A stretch of 64,000 nt of DNA from Brachionus plicatilis (Eukaryota; Rotifera; Eurotatoria; Ploima; Brachionidae). How positions within the stretch are numbered: the stretch's first letter is position 1; the number at the start of each line of letters is the position of its first letter. The DNA lies in the NCBI GenBank assembly GCA_010279815.1, contig QEOQ01000256.1, positions 33,914 to 97,913 of the forward strand, given 5' to 3'. Made by a program: the position numbers and the translations under genes. Shown in pieces: positions 1 to 10,850 of this stretch. The notes beneath the pieces were generated by a model. It made no database searches. It saw nothing but the letters and a program-made list of their open reading frames with translations, and had not been told where the DNA came from.

Positions 1-1195
1 GTGGGATCAAAATTTTTTTTTTTGACAATACTTAAAAAATGGCAAATTGAAGTTTAAGATCAAGTTCAAAAGATCAAATTATAAATTGTAATATTTTTTT
101 ACTAAAAGAGAAAAATTAAATTTTTTCAAAGCAATTACTTGACATGTCATGTCAAGTTTATTTTAATCGTTGTATGGCGTCTCATCATACCAATGTTCGA
201 CTGTAGAAGGCTGAGGAATTTTTGTATCAGGAATTCTACCATAGAGGAATTTAGGATCTACCCAGAAGATGGAGAGAGATCATGACTAGGATTTGTTATA
301 TGGGCGCACATTTTTTTAACACAATTACAAAACTTATTAAAAATTTCGGAATGTGCGTTAAAATTTTTTTTACGTGCGGTGGTTAGGAACACCCATCACG
401 GCTAAAGATGAAGAATAAAGTTTAGTTTTTCTCAAATCAAATTTTTGATTTAATCTATCAAAAAATGATCTTTCATTTTGAAAAACTTTAAAAATTTTTT
501 CCTTTATTGAAAAAAAAAAGCTAAAAAGACAAAATTTGACACCTAACTGATTAAAATGAATTTTCATTTATCAAGATTAATTTTTCCAGTTACTTTCTTC
601 ATTAGATAACTAACGAAGATGTCGTGAACCCACATGAAAACAAAGTAAAACAATAAGCCACAAAAATCGTAAAAAGTAAAAAAAATTAAAAGTGATGATG
701 AACTAAAATTTTATTTCAAAATTTAAGATCATTTTTTGATAGAACATATTAAAAAAATTAATTTTTTTGTGAGATTTGAGAGCAAAAATAAGTGGAAAAA
801 AGTAATATTTTATTTATTTATTTAAAAATAAAGTTTTGGATTTAGCTTGATGGTTACTTGAAAAATTTAAAAATTTTAATGCTTGAATTGAAACTTTTGA
901 ATTTTATTAGGCTTGAAATCTAACTTGATTTTTAAAAGAGATTAATATTCAATTAAATAGATTAAATTTTGATAGTTTTTTGAAAAATATTTTTAATAGT
1001 TATAATTAATTTAAAAAATGATTATTTATTTGTTGGTATAAATATTTATTCTTTTAACTTTTAATTTAAAATTTATAAAATATTTAAAAAAAAATTTTTT
1101 GACTAAATATTTGAACTATTCGATTAAAAAATATAAATTTCTTAGAATAAATAAAACAAAAAAAATTAACTAAGGCTAAATACCAGAAATTAAGG
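1..1195. other. AT-rich spacer with one dispersed-repeat copy
   Basis: No gene is visible here. The part from about 44 to 150 resembles stretches at 11395-11440 and 63118-63230: all three start with a GGCAAATT(G/A)AAGTTT-like word, continue through AAAAGATCAAA, and two of them reach a CAAAGCAA...CTTGACAT motif. It is therefore an end of a dispersed repeat. The rest is A/T runs. Confidence 0.5.
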
Positions 1196-1967
1196 TTAAT
1201 TATCTAATAATATAAGATCTGTTGAAAAGCATATCTCTTTAGCTATCGAATTATCGATTCCGGTTAAAAAAGAGCTGTTCTGTGATTTTGAATAATTTAT
1301 CAAAGCTTTTTCAGTATCAGAATCGACTGAGCTAAACACTTGCGTTGAAATTCCTTCAGAGTAGATTATTGCTCTTTTCTTCAATTTTAATCCTGTATCC
1401 TGGACAAAAGTTTGATCAAATTTACCTAGTTGCATGTAAATTACAAGAAAAGGCGATTCTATATCCGATCTTGATATTTGAGCAAGTTTAAGTTTTTCCC
1501 TATCGATTGACTTTGGAATTGCGGTTAATTTTGTTTGAACTAGAATGACCGACATTTTCTCAAAGCTATTTTCATCTAGGCTATAAATCACAGGAATGAC
1601 AAAATCGACACCAGGTTCTTTGTTCTTACACTGAATAGCACAACAACGCTTCATCAAATTCTTCAAGTTTAATTTTTCTTTTGAACATTGAGCTCGAACA
1701 AAATGATTAAATCGTACATATCCGTTGAGCAGTTTTTCAGATTGTTCATGATCAAGTTGTTGTTTAATTATCTCTAAACTCGCTTGACCATATAAATTAC
1801 CCAAGAATGATTCAACCTTAACGTAAGAGCAATACCTGGTCGCAGAACTCAAAGAGTCCTCTATTTCAAGTACACTGACGCATTTATCATAAGCATTTAG
1901 GAGCAAAATTTTGGTGATTGTTTCACCTTTTTCACCTTGGTCAACTATTGAGTTTTGAACAGCTTGA
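1196..1967 (-). CDS. Crinkler-like protein, C-terminal nuclease-like part (copy 1)
   Basis: This open frame of about 256 codons is the C-terminal part of the gene whose NTPase part lies at 4038-5343. The paralogue at 13780-15049 reads through the junction without a break (residues NKLVQAVQNS), so the two halves once formed one frame. The segment has GVDFVIPV followed about 15 residues later by VILVQTK. This resembles the acidic residue and Q/E-x-K of PD-(D/E)XK nucleases, and Crinkler-type effectors often pair a P-loop NTPase with such a domain. The nuclease assignment is inference from a short motif. The frame ends naturally with residues LLLDN and a stop. It has no start codon or promoter of its own at the insertion edge, so it is probably not translated alone unless the 2.07-kb insertion is spliced out. 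Confidence 0.55.
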
Positions 1968-2154
1968 CATATCAATTTTTCTCTGTCATTATTTTGTTCA
2001 GGAAAAATTACAAAATGTAAATGTCTAAAATTGAAAGCTAATTTTTATTGGTAGAAAAAAATTTCACTCAATTGAATGTTGTAATAATTTTCATATTTTT
2101 TAAAATACTTATTACTTTAATTTTCCCTTCGAGACTTAACAATATAAATGATTG

Positions 2155-2345
2155 ATACTAAATGTTATTTTTCTTGAGGATGGTGGAGCACTTTGGAGAT
2201 CAGACTGGAAGAAAGATATAAATGTGATCGAATGTGTACAAAAACGAGATATAAAGCTTATACCAAGTATTTATCATGGTATGGAATACACGAATAGATT
2301 AAAAGAGCTAAACTTAACAACATTAGAAGTCCAACTTTGAGGTGT
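2155..2345 (+). pseudogene. CR1/Jockey-type reverse transcriptase, C-terminal remnant
   Basis: The frame reads IECVQKRDIKLIPSIYHGM, then YTNRLKELNLTTLE. This is the conserved tail found after the polymerase domain of CR1-like LINEs (consensus-like VQKRATKLIP...YEERLK.LNLTTLE). A related remnant at 21670-21790 reads ESVQKRETKLIGEPRNL with LILTTLEDRRLR. The upstream polymerase domain is missing. Confidence 0.6.
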
Positions 2346-2974
2346 TCAATAGGAAATCAAAAGTTACAGTCAAAAGATTACAAAAAGAATAATATGACCA
2401 AATATTTGTAAAAAAAACTCTACAAGGTGGGGGAGATTCCGCAGGAATATGGGCATACATCAGGAATAAAGGTGCATGATGTTGTCGTATATATGAGGTG
2501 CGAATAAATCAACCTGCCTAGAATTAAACATTAGAAAATGAATTTTTGAAATCAAAAATTTGTTTTCAAAGAAAAGTTATGGTTATTCCTAAAAGAATTC
2601 ACGATCTTACCCCATTAACGGTTCAACTCTGAATTACTATAAATCAAAGATTAATTTTTACATCTAAAAATAAACTCTTTGATATATTGAAGTGATATTT
2701 TGAATTGATCATCAACTTCTGAATGAGACAGATAGAACGAAACATAAAACCAATTTTATAAAAGAATAAAAAACATAAATTCAAAATCCAATTTTTTTTT
2801 TGATATTTTTAGTTTAATAAAATAGTTTTTGTTTAAAAAAAAACATATTACCAATTTAAAATTAAAGATAAAAAGTAAATATTCAAATCCTTTGCGAAAA
2901 TAGACGAATTAACTTTTACACGTAAATTTAAGTATTTTAACACATTTTTTATCATTATTTATTTAATTTTATAA
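2346..2974. other. No gene seen
   Basis: AT-rich sequence. At 2660-2720 it contains a diverged copy of the terminal repeat of the element at 41968-43338, with AACTCTTTGAT followed by TTGAATTGATCATCAACTTC. Confidence 0.5.
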
Positions 2975-3086
2975 GAGTTGTTTTAAGTCAAAAGTCTCAA
3001 GTCAAGTCCAAGTCCGGACTTAAAAATTTTTCTTTTAAAGTCTGGAATTGGAAATTTTTTTTGGAACTTTAAAGCAACTCTGATTT
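2975..3086. repeat. AAGTC-family MITE, short copy
   Basis: A 110-bp element begins AGAGTTGTTTTAAGTC and ends CTTTAAAGCAACTCT, which are inverted complements. Its inside is built from AAGTC/GACTT words. Sister copies lie at 6168-6471, 23742-24013 and 32519-32626. Confidence 0.65.
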
Positions 3087-3099
3087 ATACTTTTTTTTA

Positions 3100-3195
3100 T
3101 TTTTATTTTATCCTATTTAACTTTATTTTTTTTATTTTTTTAATCCGAGGGAGCATTAGCTCGGTACAGAAAAACAAATAAATAAATAAATAAAA
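3100..3195 (+). repeat. LINE A 3' tail
   Basis: The sequence GAGCATTAGCTCGGTACAG followed by AAAAACAAATAAATAAATAAA matches the 3' end of the LINE A copies at 39070-39130 and 49650-49690, including the AAAT-type simple tail. No coding part is attached. Confidence 0.6.
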
Positions 3196-4037
3196 TAATG
3201 GTACTACCAGATTATGATTGATATGATAAGAAATTATATTTTCAAACATATTATAGATATTGCAAATAGTCCAGATATTAATCTTATTGATTTTTCTTTT
3301 TGCAGATTGCACTGTACCACTCAATCAAATACGAGAGACAAAAAGACCAGCACTTATGACGAAAGCTTTCTCAAAGTAGTTATATGAGATTTTAATTTTT
3401 ATATTTTACTTAAATTTTTTTATGACATTTTAATTTTTGTATTACCTTTAATTAATTATTTTACAAAAAATATAAATTTGGCAAAAAAATTGAATTTGAC
3501 ATAACATTATTTTATTGACGATTTAATTAAATTCTTAAATTTAAATATCCATATGACGATCATATTATTTTTAATATGACAACTTGATTATTGATATAAC
3601 GGGTTAATATGCAGCCATAAACAAATTACCGTTTGTTTTCATTTTTATTCTCAATAAAATTTAAAAAATAACATCCAATTGGTTTTATTTAGTAGAAGAA
3701 ATTGCATCTTAATATAATAAATAATTAATTTTGAATTTTAATTAAAAAAAAAACAATAATACATAACATTTATTTGTAAAAAAATGAATTTAAAATTTTG
3801 TTTGTTTACTATTTAAAAATGAAAAAAACCATGTGATATAAATTTTTAATTTTTATTTTTAGCAATCGACGTATGCCTCTTGATTTGAAAAAAAAACTTA
3901 ACTTTAAAATTCTAAAAACATAACAGTTTCTTTATTTTTAAAATCGCCGAACCTGGCATAATCTTGAAATAAATTAAATTAAATAAAATAATAAATTAGC
4001 TACAGAATGTTGAAATTTTTATTGATTCGACTTCATA
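3196..4037. other. No gene seen (right part of the copy 1 insertion)
   Basis: AT-rich filler with long A and T runs. No conserved coding pattern is seen on either strand. Confidence 0.5.
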
Positions 4038-5343
4038 TGAACAAGCTTATTGACCAAAAAATACAGTCCAGATTGTGTTTTGTTGTCAAAAGTTTTCGTT
4101 TTATTGAAATAAAATGCGGCTGCATTTGCCAAAATCGGCTCAGATGGATATTCTATTTTGAAGAAATTTTCTTCGTAATTAGCATATGTGCATACAGCCA
4201 TATTCTTGGCAATGAGATTTTGGGCAGTCGAAGTTAGCAATGGTCTTATTGCACCGAGTCTACAGCTTAGAATAGCCAGTGCATCATTGTCAGTCAATTG
4301 ATCAAGTGTCTTTGAAGAGTCGCCAACAAGTTTTTTCATTACCAGGTTAGTCAATTGTCTAAGGCCAATTTGATCATATTTTTTGTCCGATAATTTGGTT
4401 TTGCACAACGAACCCCACAATGGTCTGCCAAAAGAACAAATATTTTCAAACAAAAGTGAATCTTGAGGAGTTCGAATTGATTCAATATTTGTGTGAACGT
4501 CCCAATTAGGAAGAAGATAAATTGGCTCGATAAGAAATGTTTCTGATGTTCTCTCTAGTGGATCCAACCATCTGTTTGGCATAAAGCTGCTTAAACTAGA
4601 GAAAGTGTCCAAAAACAGGACGAAAATTTTCTTATCTTGATTGAATTCAGATATTACACTTCGCATTATGAAATAGTTTGATTTAACTTTGTTTTCTTTG
4701 TTTTTGGTACCTGGATCATGTTTTAGCAATGAGCTAGCTTCGTCAAAAACAAATATCAAGGGTTTATTGCTTTGGTAATAAATAAGCTTGTTTGTTTGGG
4801 GACAATTTAGTTCAAGATTATTTAACTCTTGATTAATGTGACTTTGATGCTGATCAAATGGAGAGCTGCCATCAAAGCCATTTGAAAATTTCTCGAAAAA
4901 TTCTTTATAAGAAATAGATTCATTTTGATTTAGGAAATGAACAAACATGTTAAAATAATTTGTAAAATTTTGTCTTGTTAAATTTTCACTAGGATATACT
5001 TGAGTCAATTTATCGGCTAAATAACTTCTTCTTGGATAGCCCGTGTCAGAGTTTAGAGATCTTAGACAACAAAATACAACAAAAGCTTTTTTGGATAGAT
5101 TTTGGCAAGATTTGGATTTTCCGAAGCCTGAAGACTGGCACAAAGTTGTAAAAAAGCCATAAATTACTGAATTGTTTTTCCAATAAGTTTCTATTTTAGA
5201 AAATATATAATCTTCTGGCTTGATTTTTAATTTGCTATTTTCCAAAGTAACAAACCGTTCAAATGAATCGATAAATAATTGACTGATTAATTTATCTTCC
5301 GGTGTACTAGACTGTGTTAGCCATTCAACACATTTTTGCAAAT
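4038..5343 (-). CDS. Crinkler-like P-loop NTPase exon (copy 1)
   Basis: This is a large exon of about 435 codons before the insertion. It begins at 5343 after a good splice acceptor (minus strand TTTTGCTTTAG). Its first two bases complete a codon in phase with the donor of the upstream exon proposed at 8499. About 75 residues in lies SSGFGKSKS, a Walker A loop, and near residue 200 lies LIFVFDEAS, a Walker B strand. The order P-loop, CLRS..TGYPRRS, then Walker B recalls the NTPase of Crinkler/CR-type effectors of oomycetes and fungi, which is joined to a C-terminal nuclease-like domain. The C-terminal part here is at 1196-1967, now displaced by an insertion, so the frame ends shortly after the junction. 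NTPase fold: fairly sure. Crinkler relationship: moderate. Activity in the animal: unknown. Confidence 0.6.
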
Positions 5344-5545
5344 CTAAAGCAAAAATCAATCAATTTCAAAATAAATTTTTTTTATTAATTAAATAAAAAA
5401 TCAGCTTGACATGTTTTCAAAGTTAAGTAAGTGACTTTAAGAATTTTCGAGTCAAATTTTTTTTTTATTATTTAATTTAACTTAATTTAAATATTTTTTA
5501 GAGAAAAAAAAGTGTAAAATAATCAAGTTTAAAAGCTATGTACAG
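5344..5545. repeat. Intron segment shared with copy 2
   Basis: The sequence upstream of the NTPase exon matches 15774-15960 in copy 2, including the AAAATAAATTTTTTTTATT block and the AGCTATG end. The duplication therefore covered intronic DNA and did not arise by retroposition. Confidence 0.65.
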
Positions 5546-5632
5546 ACTTGGGCAAAAGTAAAAAAAAAAGTCATTTTAAAGTCTTTTCAAAGTCTTGACT
5601 TTAAATTTTTTTTGTTAAAAAAAAATTTTGCA
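5546..5632. repeat. AAGTC-family fragment
   Basis: It begins CAGACTTGGGCAAAAGT and contains repeated AAGTC words. The same start occurs at 16675, so this is one end of a dispersed MITE family. Confidence 0.5.
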
Positions 5633-5690
5633 AATTTATTTATTTATTTGTTTATCTGTATCGAGCTAGTGCTCCTTCAGAATAAAAGAT
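5633..5690 (-). repeat. LINE A 3' tail, inverted
   Basis: TTTATTTATTTATTTGTTTA followed by CGAGCTAGTGCTCCTTCAGA is the reverse complement of the LINE A 3' tail. Confidence 0.6.
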
Positions 5691-5805
5691 CGCTTTCGAC
5701 TAGTTCAAATCTATCCAGGAGTCTAGATGAGCAGACCGACAGCGATGGATACTTCATTCAGAGTATAAACAGATTTTATATATTTTTTTTTTTATATTTC
5801 CATTC

Positions 5806-5902
5806 TGAAGGAGCACTAGCTACTATTCAAACTATTGTACAACCAACAACATCTTCAAATTTAGCTCCGAGAAAAAGAGGCCGTCCTAGAAAAAATCCAT
5901 AA
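5806..5902 (+). pseudogene. MULE-type transposase C-terminal tail (RGRPRK)
   Basis: The frame ends PTTSSNLAPRKRGRPRKNP and a stop. A basic GRP(R/K) tail like this recurs next to other SWIM/MULE remnants here (7486, 29080, 47833, 61040). The first part overlaps a GAAGGAGCACTAGCT LINE A tail word, so the frame starts inside other debris. An AT-hook-like basic tail is all that remains. Confidence 0.4.
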
Positions 5903-6167
5903 AATAACACTTAACAACATTTCTAAATAATGTGTTAATTTTTTTATTAATAAATATTTGATATAACAATTAACTATTTTTTTATTTTTTTTACTACTAA
6001 TAAATTTATTTTGCTACTTTTACTAATAAATTTTTGCTTTTAGTTTTATTTTTTTTGCTACTAATTTAATTATTTTTACTACGAAAATAATTTGTAGTCT
6101 TTCTAAATTATTTTTTAGAAATTTATAAAATATAATTAGGAACTGAGTAAAATATAAGCCTATTTTA
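5903..6167. other. No gene seen
   Basis: Low-complexity TTTTTACTACTAATAAATTT-type sequence. Confidence 0.5.
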
Positions 6168-6471
6168 ACCAGACTTGTTTATAAGTCACAGTTTTAAGTC
6201 TAAGTCACAAAATTTAAAGTCAAAGTTATGACTTGACTTAAAAATTTTTATCAATATCTGCTTCATTTGGACCAGTTGAAAGAATTTTTTCATAATCTGG
6301 TTACATTAACAGACCACATAGGTCAAGATTAACAGCCAGGAATTTGGAAGCAACTACTTTATTGGTATCAAATATGAATTTATTAAATCATTGACTTGAC
6401 TTAAAAAAAAAAAATTTAAGTCATTGATTTGACTTGACTTAAGACTTATGACTTAAAAACAAGCCTGATTT
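6168..6471. repeat. AAGTC-family element, 300 bp
   Basis: The left end CAGACTTGTTTATAAGTCAC and the right end GTCAT-free complement TGACTTAAAAACAAGCCTG form terminal inverted repeats. The subterminal parts are runs of AAGTC/GACTT words. The unique centre contains no frame worth naming. Confidence 0.6.
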
Positions 6472-7207
6472 TAACTAATAAGATTTGTCTATTAAAAGGA
6501 ATATTTGAAAGAATAAAATTTTTCCCTCTTTTTCTTTATGTAAATTTATCTATTGAAAAGATGTATAGATTATTGACGAATTCATTTTGGCTTCTAATTT
6601 TTGGACCTATTTTCTTACTTAAAATTTGAGAAAAAAATTTTTAAGAATAAAAATAATCAATATTTTACAAATTATTTATTTAATATTGAATCATTCACTC
6701 TAACACTCTAACTCACAATTTTTTGTTAAAGAATGTCTGATTATGTGGAAAGTTTTTTAATAAAAAAATAAATTTAAATTTAAAGGAAGAAAATTGATAA
6801 AAATTGAAATTCTCATAATTTAGACTAAAATGATAATTGTGGTGGTGACGTTTTTCGAACGAGTTTTTCTAATAATTTTTTAATAATTTAATTCATATTC
6901 AATTATTTTATTTACCAGACCAAAATCAGAATTGCTTAAATATTTCTATCTTTTTGGCCATAAAAATAATAAATACAATTTTTTTATATTAAATTTTATA
7001 TTAAATTCAAAAAGTTTTTTTTTACTAAGAATCATCACTTAATTGTATTTAAGATTTTATAAAATTGGTTGCATAAAGATCTCCATCTATTGAATATAAA
7101 AATTTATTCAAAAATAAATTTAGTTTTACGAAAGAAAAAAATAAAACTTCAAATTAAAAATTCATTATCCTTAACTCTATTAATTTTATTATTTATTAAT
7201 GAGATAA
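6472..7207. other. No gene seen
   Basis: AT-rich sequence inside the proposed 3.1-kb intron of the copy 1 Crinkler-like gene. Confidence 0.5.
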
Positions 7208-7895
7208 ATGGTTCCCCATAATTAAAAAACTGTTGCCCACAAACTAAAAACTTTCCACTACAAACCAAGAACTTTTTAACAGAAATCACTACATAACACA
7301 ATTTTTTTGTGCCGAATTAAAAAAAAAATAATTTTTACATATTTAACCAAATAACTGGATAGCACAATTTTTTTGTAGTGAAAAAAAAATTTTATAAATT
7401 TGTTATATGTTTTTTTCAAATAGTGTTTATAAAATTATATATAAAAAATTTAAATTTTTAATTAATAAAATAATTAAATTAAAATCTATTTTAAGGAAAA
7501 CCAATTTCCAGCTAATTTTGGACGACCTTTTTTAGGTTTATTAAAAAATTCGGCGGATTCTCATATAATATTGGCCCTGCATTATTCAATGAATTGTCAT
7601 TGTTTTTTCTTTTTCGCTTTATTTTTTTGGATTTTTAAGTTCCAAAAATTCGGAAATTTTTTTTATCACGTAAAATCGTAATCATTTTATTATCTAAAAT
7701 ATTTAGCAGCAGTTCTTAATAGATATGAAAAAAATTTTTCTTGGAAGATTTTTTTTTGTGTTTAACAGTTTTGAAAAAATTTGTGCTCAGAAGTTTTTTT
7801 ATTTGTGGATAGCAGTTTTTGTCGTAGTCAAGATATTTTTGTGCTGAAAATTTTTTCCTTTGTGGGTGACAGTTTTTTGTTAGTGGGGACTAGGT
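7208..7895. mobile_element. MULE-like element with terminal inverted repeats
   Basis: The left end reads GGTTCCCCATAATTAAAAAA, then CTGTTGCCCACAAA. The right end, reverse-complemented, reads GTCCCCACTAACAAAAAA, then CTGTCACCCACAAA. Inside, on the minus strand, lies a GRPKL transposase tail. A right end of the same family (GTGGGTAACAGTTTTTT, then ACTAGGTAGACCC) stands alone at 29865-29945. I did not find an exact target duplication. Confidence 0.55.
7486..7566 (-). pseudogene. MULE-type transposase C-terminal tail (KKGRPKLAG)
   Basis: On the minus strand the frame reads ESAEFFNKPKKGRPKLAG, then NWFSLK and a stop. It is the same sort of basic tail as at 5806 and 61040 and lies inside the 7208-7895 element. 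The catalytic region is absent. Confidence 0.45.
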
Positions 7896-8498
7896 AGACC
7901 CTTTATTAATCAATATCTTTTGTATTGATTAAAGCATTTGTTTTCTTTTGCAAGTTTGGAAAAATTACTAACGAATTTTATGAAAAAATTTTTTGAATAA
8001 GTAGCAATAAAAATAATAAACTTAATTAAATGTTTTTTTTTTAATACGAATCTCGTTAATTCCAAATAACATAAGAAAATCAACTGGTCTTCTCAATCTT
8101 CTCGTCTTATTGACTGTTAAAACTGCTAATAAAATTACATCAAATTTAAATTCTTAGAAAAAGTATTACTTTTTTAAAATAAATCAGAATCTGAAAAAAT
8201 AATCTTCTTTATTTTTTATATTTAATTTTCTACAAATAGTCCATATAAATTAATCTAAAAATAATTAAATTTTTTATTTTTTTTCAATAATTTAGGCATA
8301 ACTTTTTAAAAGGCCATAACTAAAAAAATGGTTCTGTTGTTTTAAGAAAAAATCCGATCCATATTTATTGACTTAATATAAAATCGATTTAAAAGTAATA
8401 ATTTTAAAAATTTTCGAAATATTGATCAAATTAGAGAAAAGAAATTTGATCTAATATTTCATATGCCTATTTTTGTAATTTAAATATTTAATACAAAC
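7896..8498. other. No gene seen
   Basis: AT-rich sequence with no supported coding or repeat structure. Confidence 0.5.
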
Positions 8499-8621
8499 CT
8501 GATAAGCATACAAAATTCATTTGAATGTTGAAATTGGCAATAAAAAGTAAATACGAAGATTCTATGGTTTGGATTTGAAGAGGTTGTTTTATATCTTCGA
8601 CAAGAACTTCTTCGTGATCCT
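8499..8621 (-). CDS. Proposed exon 2 of the copy 1 Crinkler-like gene
   Basis: A 123-nt open segment has an acceptor (TTTTTAAAAAAAG) before 8621 and a donor (TCAG|GTTTGT) after 8499. It encodes an acidic start (DHEEVLVEDI) and then a hydrophobic beta-like stretch (SSYLLFIANF). It receives one base from the 8673 donor and passes one base on. That base completes GAT with the first two bases of the exon at 5343, so phase is conserved across both junctions. I recognise no N-terminal domain. The match in phase and strand supports the link without proving it. Confidence 0.4.
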
Positions 8622-8672
8622 CTTTTTTTAAAAATTTAAAAATAATCAAGAAGAAGAAACAAAATAGTTTAC

Positions 8673-8784
8673 TTATAAAATGCATCGATTTTAAATCATT
8701 ATTTTCAGTCAGTTGCAAAGTGCAATCATTTTCTAGTCTACGGTTCCTAATGACCATTACGTTTTCAATAGAAAGGTTTTTCAT
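8673..8784 (-). CDS. Proposed exon 1 of the copy 1 Crinkler-like gene
   Basis: It begins with ATG at 8784 (MKNLSIENVMVIRNRRLEND) and ends at a donor ATAA|GTAAAC, 37 codons plus one base. The 51-bp intron to 8621 is the size of the short introns in KICS2 and the oxidase. The 8846-9072 block just upstream recurs at 17051-17270 beyond copy 2, as expected if this is the true 5' end of the duplicated gene. Copy 2 has lost the equivalent exon. Confidence 0.4.
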
Positions 8785-8845
8785 TTGTAAACGAAAAAAG
8801 TTAGATTTTGAATTTTCAATTAGGGATTTTATTTTTTTAATTTTA

Positions 8846-9072
8846 TTTTAAATCAATTTGAAGAATACTTATCGACAAGTTTTTTGACCATTTTATTTCT
8901 GCAATTTTTTAATTATTTTTAACTAATCTACAATCAGAATATTCAATTTATTTAATTTATAATTTTTATAATATTGAAAATATTATAATAATTTAATGAT
9001 ATGTTCTATTTTGTTATATAATAATTTTAAATATAATTTTGAAAATGAATTGAAAATGTGCGATGTTTTCGT
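8846..9072. repeat. Upstream block shared with 17051-17270
   Basis: About 225 bp match the later copy, from TTTTAAATCAATTTGAA to AAAATGTGCGATGTTTT, with scattered differences. It lies just 5' of proposed exon 1 of copy 1, and its twin lies beyond copy 2. It reads as the outer edge of the segmental duplication and may hold the promoter, although I see no clear TATA box. Confidence 0.7.
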
Positions 9073-10480
9073 TTTATTTATTCTAAGAATATTTAGAATA
9101 AATTTTTCTATCGCGGTCTATTGAAATTAAATGCAACGTTTCAAATTTAAAACTAAAAGATTATTTAGTTTTAAATGCTTTTTTCAGAAAATTAATTTAA
9201 CAATGAAATTTTTAAATTAAAAATTTTCAATTTAAAAAAAATTAGGTTAAAATTATTGAAAATTTTGAGAAGAAATTTAACCATTGATTACTTGTTCACT
9301 GATCTATTTTATTTTATATTTATAAATCGGAAATGTAATCAAAATTGTGTAAAATTCATTGTTTATTTTCAACAGTTGATAGTCAGATTTTAAAAACATA
9401 ATTAAAAAAAATAATATTCTAAATTTTAAACTTCCAGCTAAATTATCCCATGTTCTCTAGCCGCTTATTTAAGTAAACTTGTTTAGCGGTCAGAAAGCGG
9501 GAATTCGATTAAAAATTTAATTTGAATCTCTCAAAAATTATCCAAATGTTTTTTCTCCTTTGATTGTTTCTGACATTGTTTAGATTAGATTCTCAATTTA
9601 AGTTTAGATTAAATTAAATAGCAATTAAAATTTAATGAGTTATATTTTAGCAGTTAAATATTCAGTTAATTCTTTAAATGTGAATTAAGATAAGACATTT
9701 TTTTTCAAAAAAAAAAAGAAAAAAATTTAATTAAAAATTCTATTCAAAAGGCTAAAACTTGTTTATGTAACTTAAATTACTTTATAAAAATACTTTATGA
9801 ATTTAAAAAAAAAATTATTAAATTAAATTTTTTTTTATTCCAAATTTTAATACAATTTTATCAGCATATTCTAGGATAATTAATTTGGAAAGTGAATTCG
9901 ACAGTAGTTTTATTAAAAGAATGGAGACTCAAATAATTACTAGATAAAGACAAAGACCAAAATGAAAGAAAAAAGTGTCAAGTATTTTAAAGTTTGAAGG
10001 GTTTTTTAAGATATTTAATTTTTTTTGAAATAAAAGAAAAACGATTTTTACATTGAAAAAGTCTTTTATAAATGAAAAGTATTTTCATCTTAAAAAATTG
10101 TTTAAACAATATAATTAATTTTATACAGGCATAAGAAAATTTATACAAATTAAGTTAAAGTAAAATAAAGTAAAATAAAGATTTTGGAAAACTACATTAT
10201 TGGAAATGTTGAAGGTAAGAATGTTAAATCGAAATTGATTCTTTGATCTGGAGCAATTTAATTTATTCAAAAAATTACGACAGGCTTAGCGATGTTATAC
10301 ATAAAAAATATAATAAATAGTTTAATTCGCAAAAGTAAAGTTTTTTTTTCTTTAAATGTGAAAATAAAAATAAACTGAACAATTTTTTTAGTAAAAGAAA
10401 GAAGAAAAGAGACATATTTAGATAAATTTTAATTTAATGGTGGTTTTAATTTTTATTTATTTTGATTGTGTGTTGATAAT
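9073..10480. other. No gene seen
   Basis: AT-rich sequence with no supported coding segment. Confidence 0.5.
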
Positions 10481-10850
10481 AAATCTTAGTTTTTGGGCCA
10501 TTAAAATCGATACCACAAATCTTTAATAAAATACCCCAAATTTTTAATTTTTTCACCCAAATATTAAATAAAATTACCCAATTATTAAGATTATACATAA
10601 AAATATTAATTAACATAAATTAAATTAAAAAACAATAATTTTTTATTTATTTTCACTTATTTGATTATAACTTGACTTTTTATTAAAAATAGAATCCTAA
10701 AATAAAACAAAGTATCCCAATCTTTTATCTTTGACACTTAATAATTTAATTTTCTTTAGATAAAATTTTAATGATACAGCCGAAGACGCTAAAGCGTTAC
10801 CAAAAAACTAGAGAAGTGTTAGCAAAGTACAGTGCTTTTATTTAACATGG
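10481..10850. repeat. Dispersed repeat end (CCACAAATnTTTAnTAAAATACCCC)
   Basis: ACCACAAATCTTTAATAAAA, then TACCCCAAATTTTTAATTTT recurs near 27870-27920 as ACCACAAATTTTTACTAAAA, then TACCCCAAATTATTAAATTT. It is probably an element terminus. The other end was not identified. Confidence 0.4.

Larger units (their letters stand above)
1968..4040. mobile_element. 2.07-kb composite insertion splitting copy 1
   Basis: Alignment with copy 2 around 14150 shows that everything between 1968 and 4040 is extra. The trinucleotide TGA lies on both sides (1965-1967 and 4038-4040) and occurs once in copy 2, which looks like a 3-bp target duplication. Inside are a CR1-like reverse-transcriptase remnant, an AAGTC-family MITE and a LINE 3' tail, so this is a composite of debris rather than one recognisable element. 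I found no convincing terminal inverted repeats, and no GT-AG pair that restores the copy 2 reading frame exactly. Confidence 0.65.
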
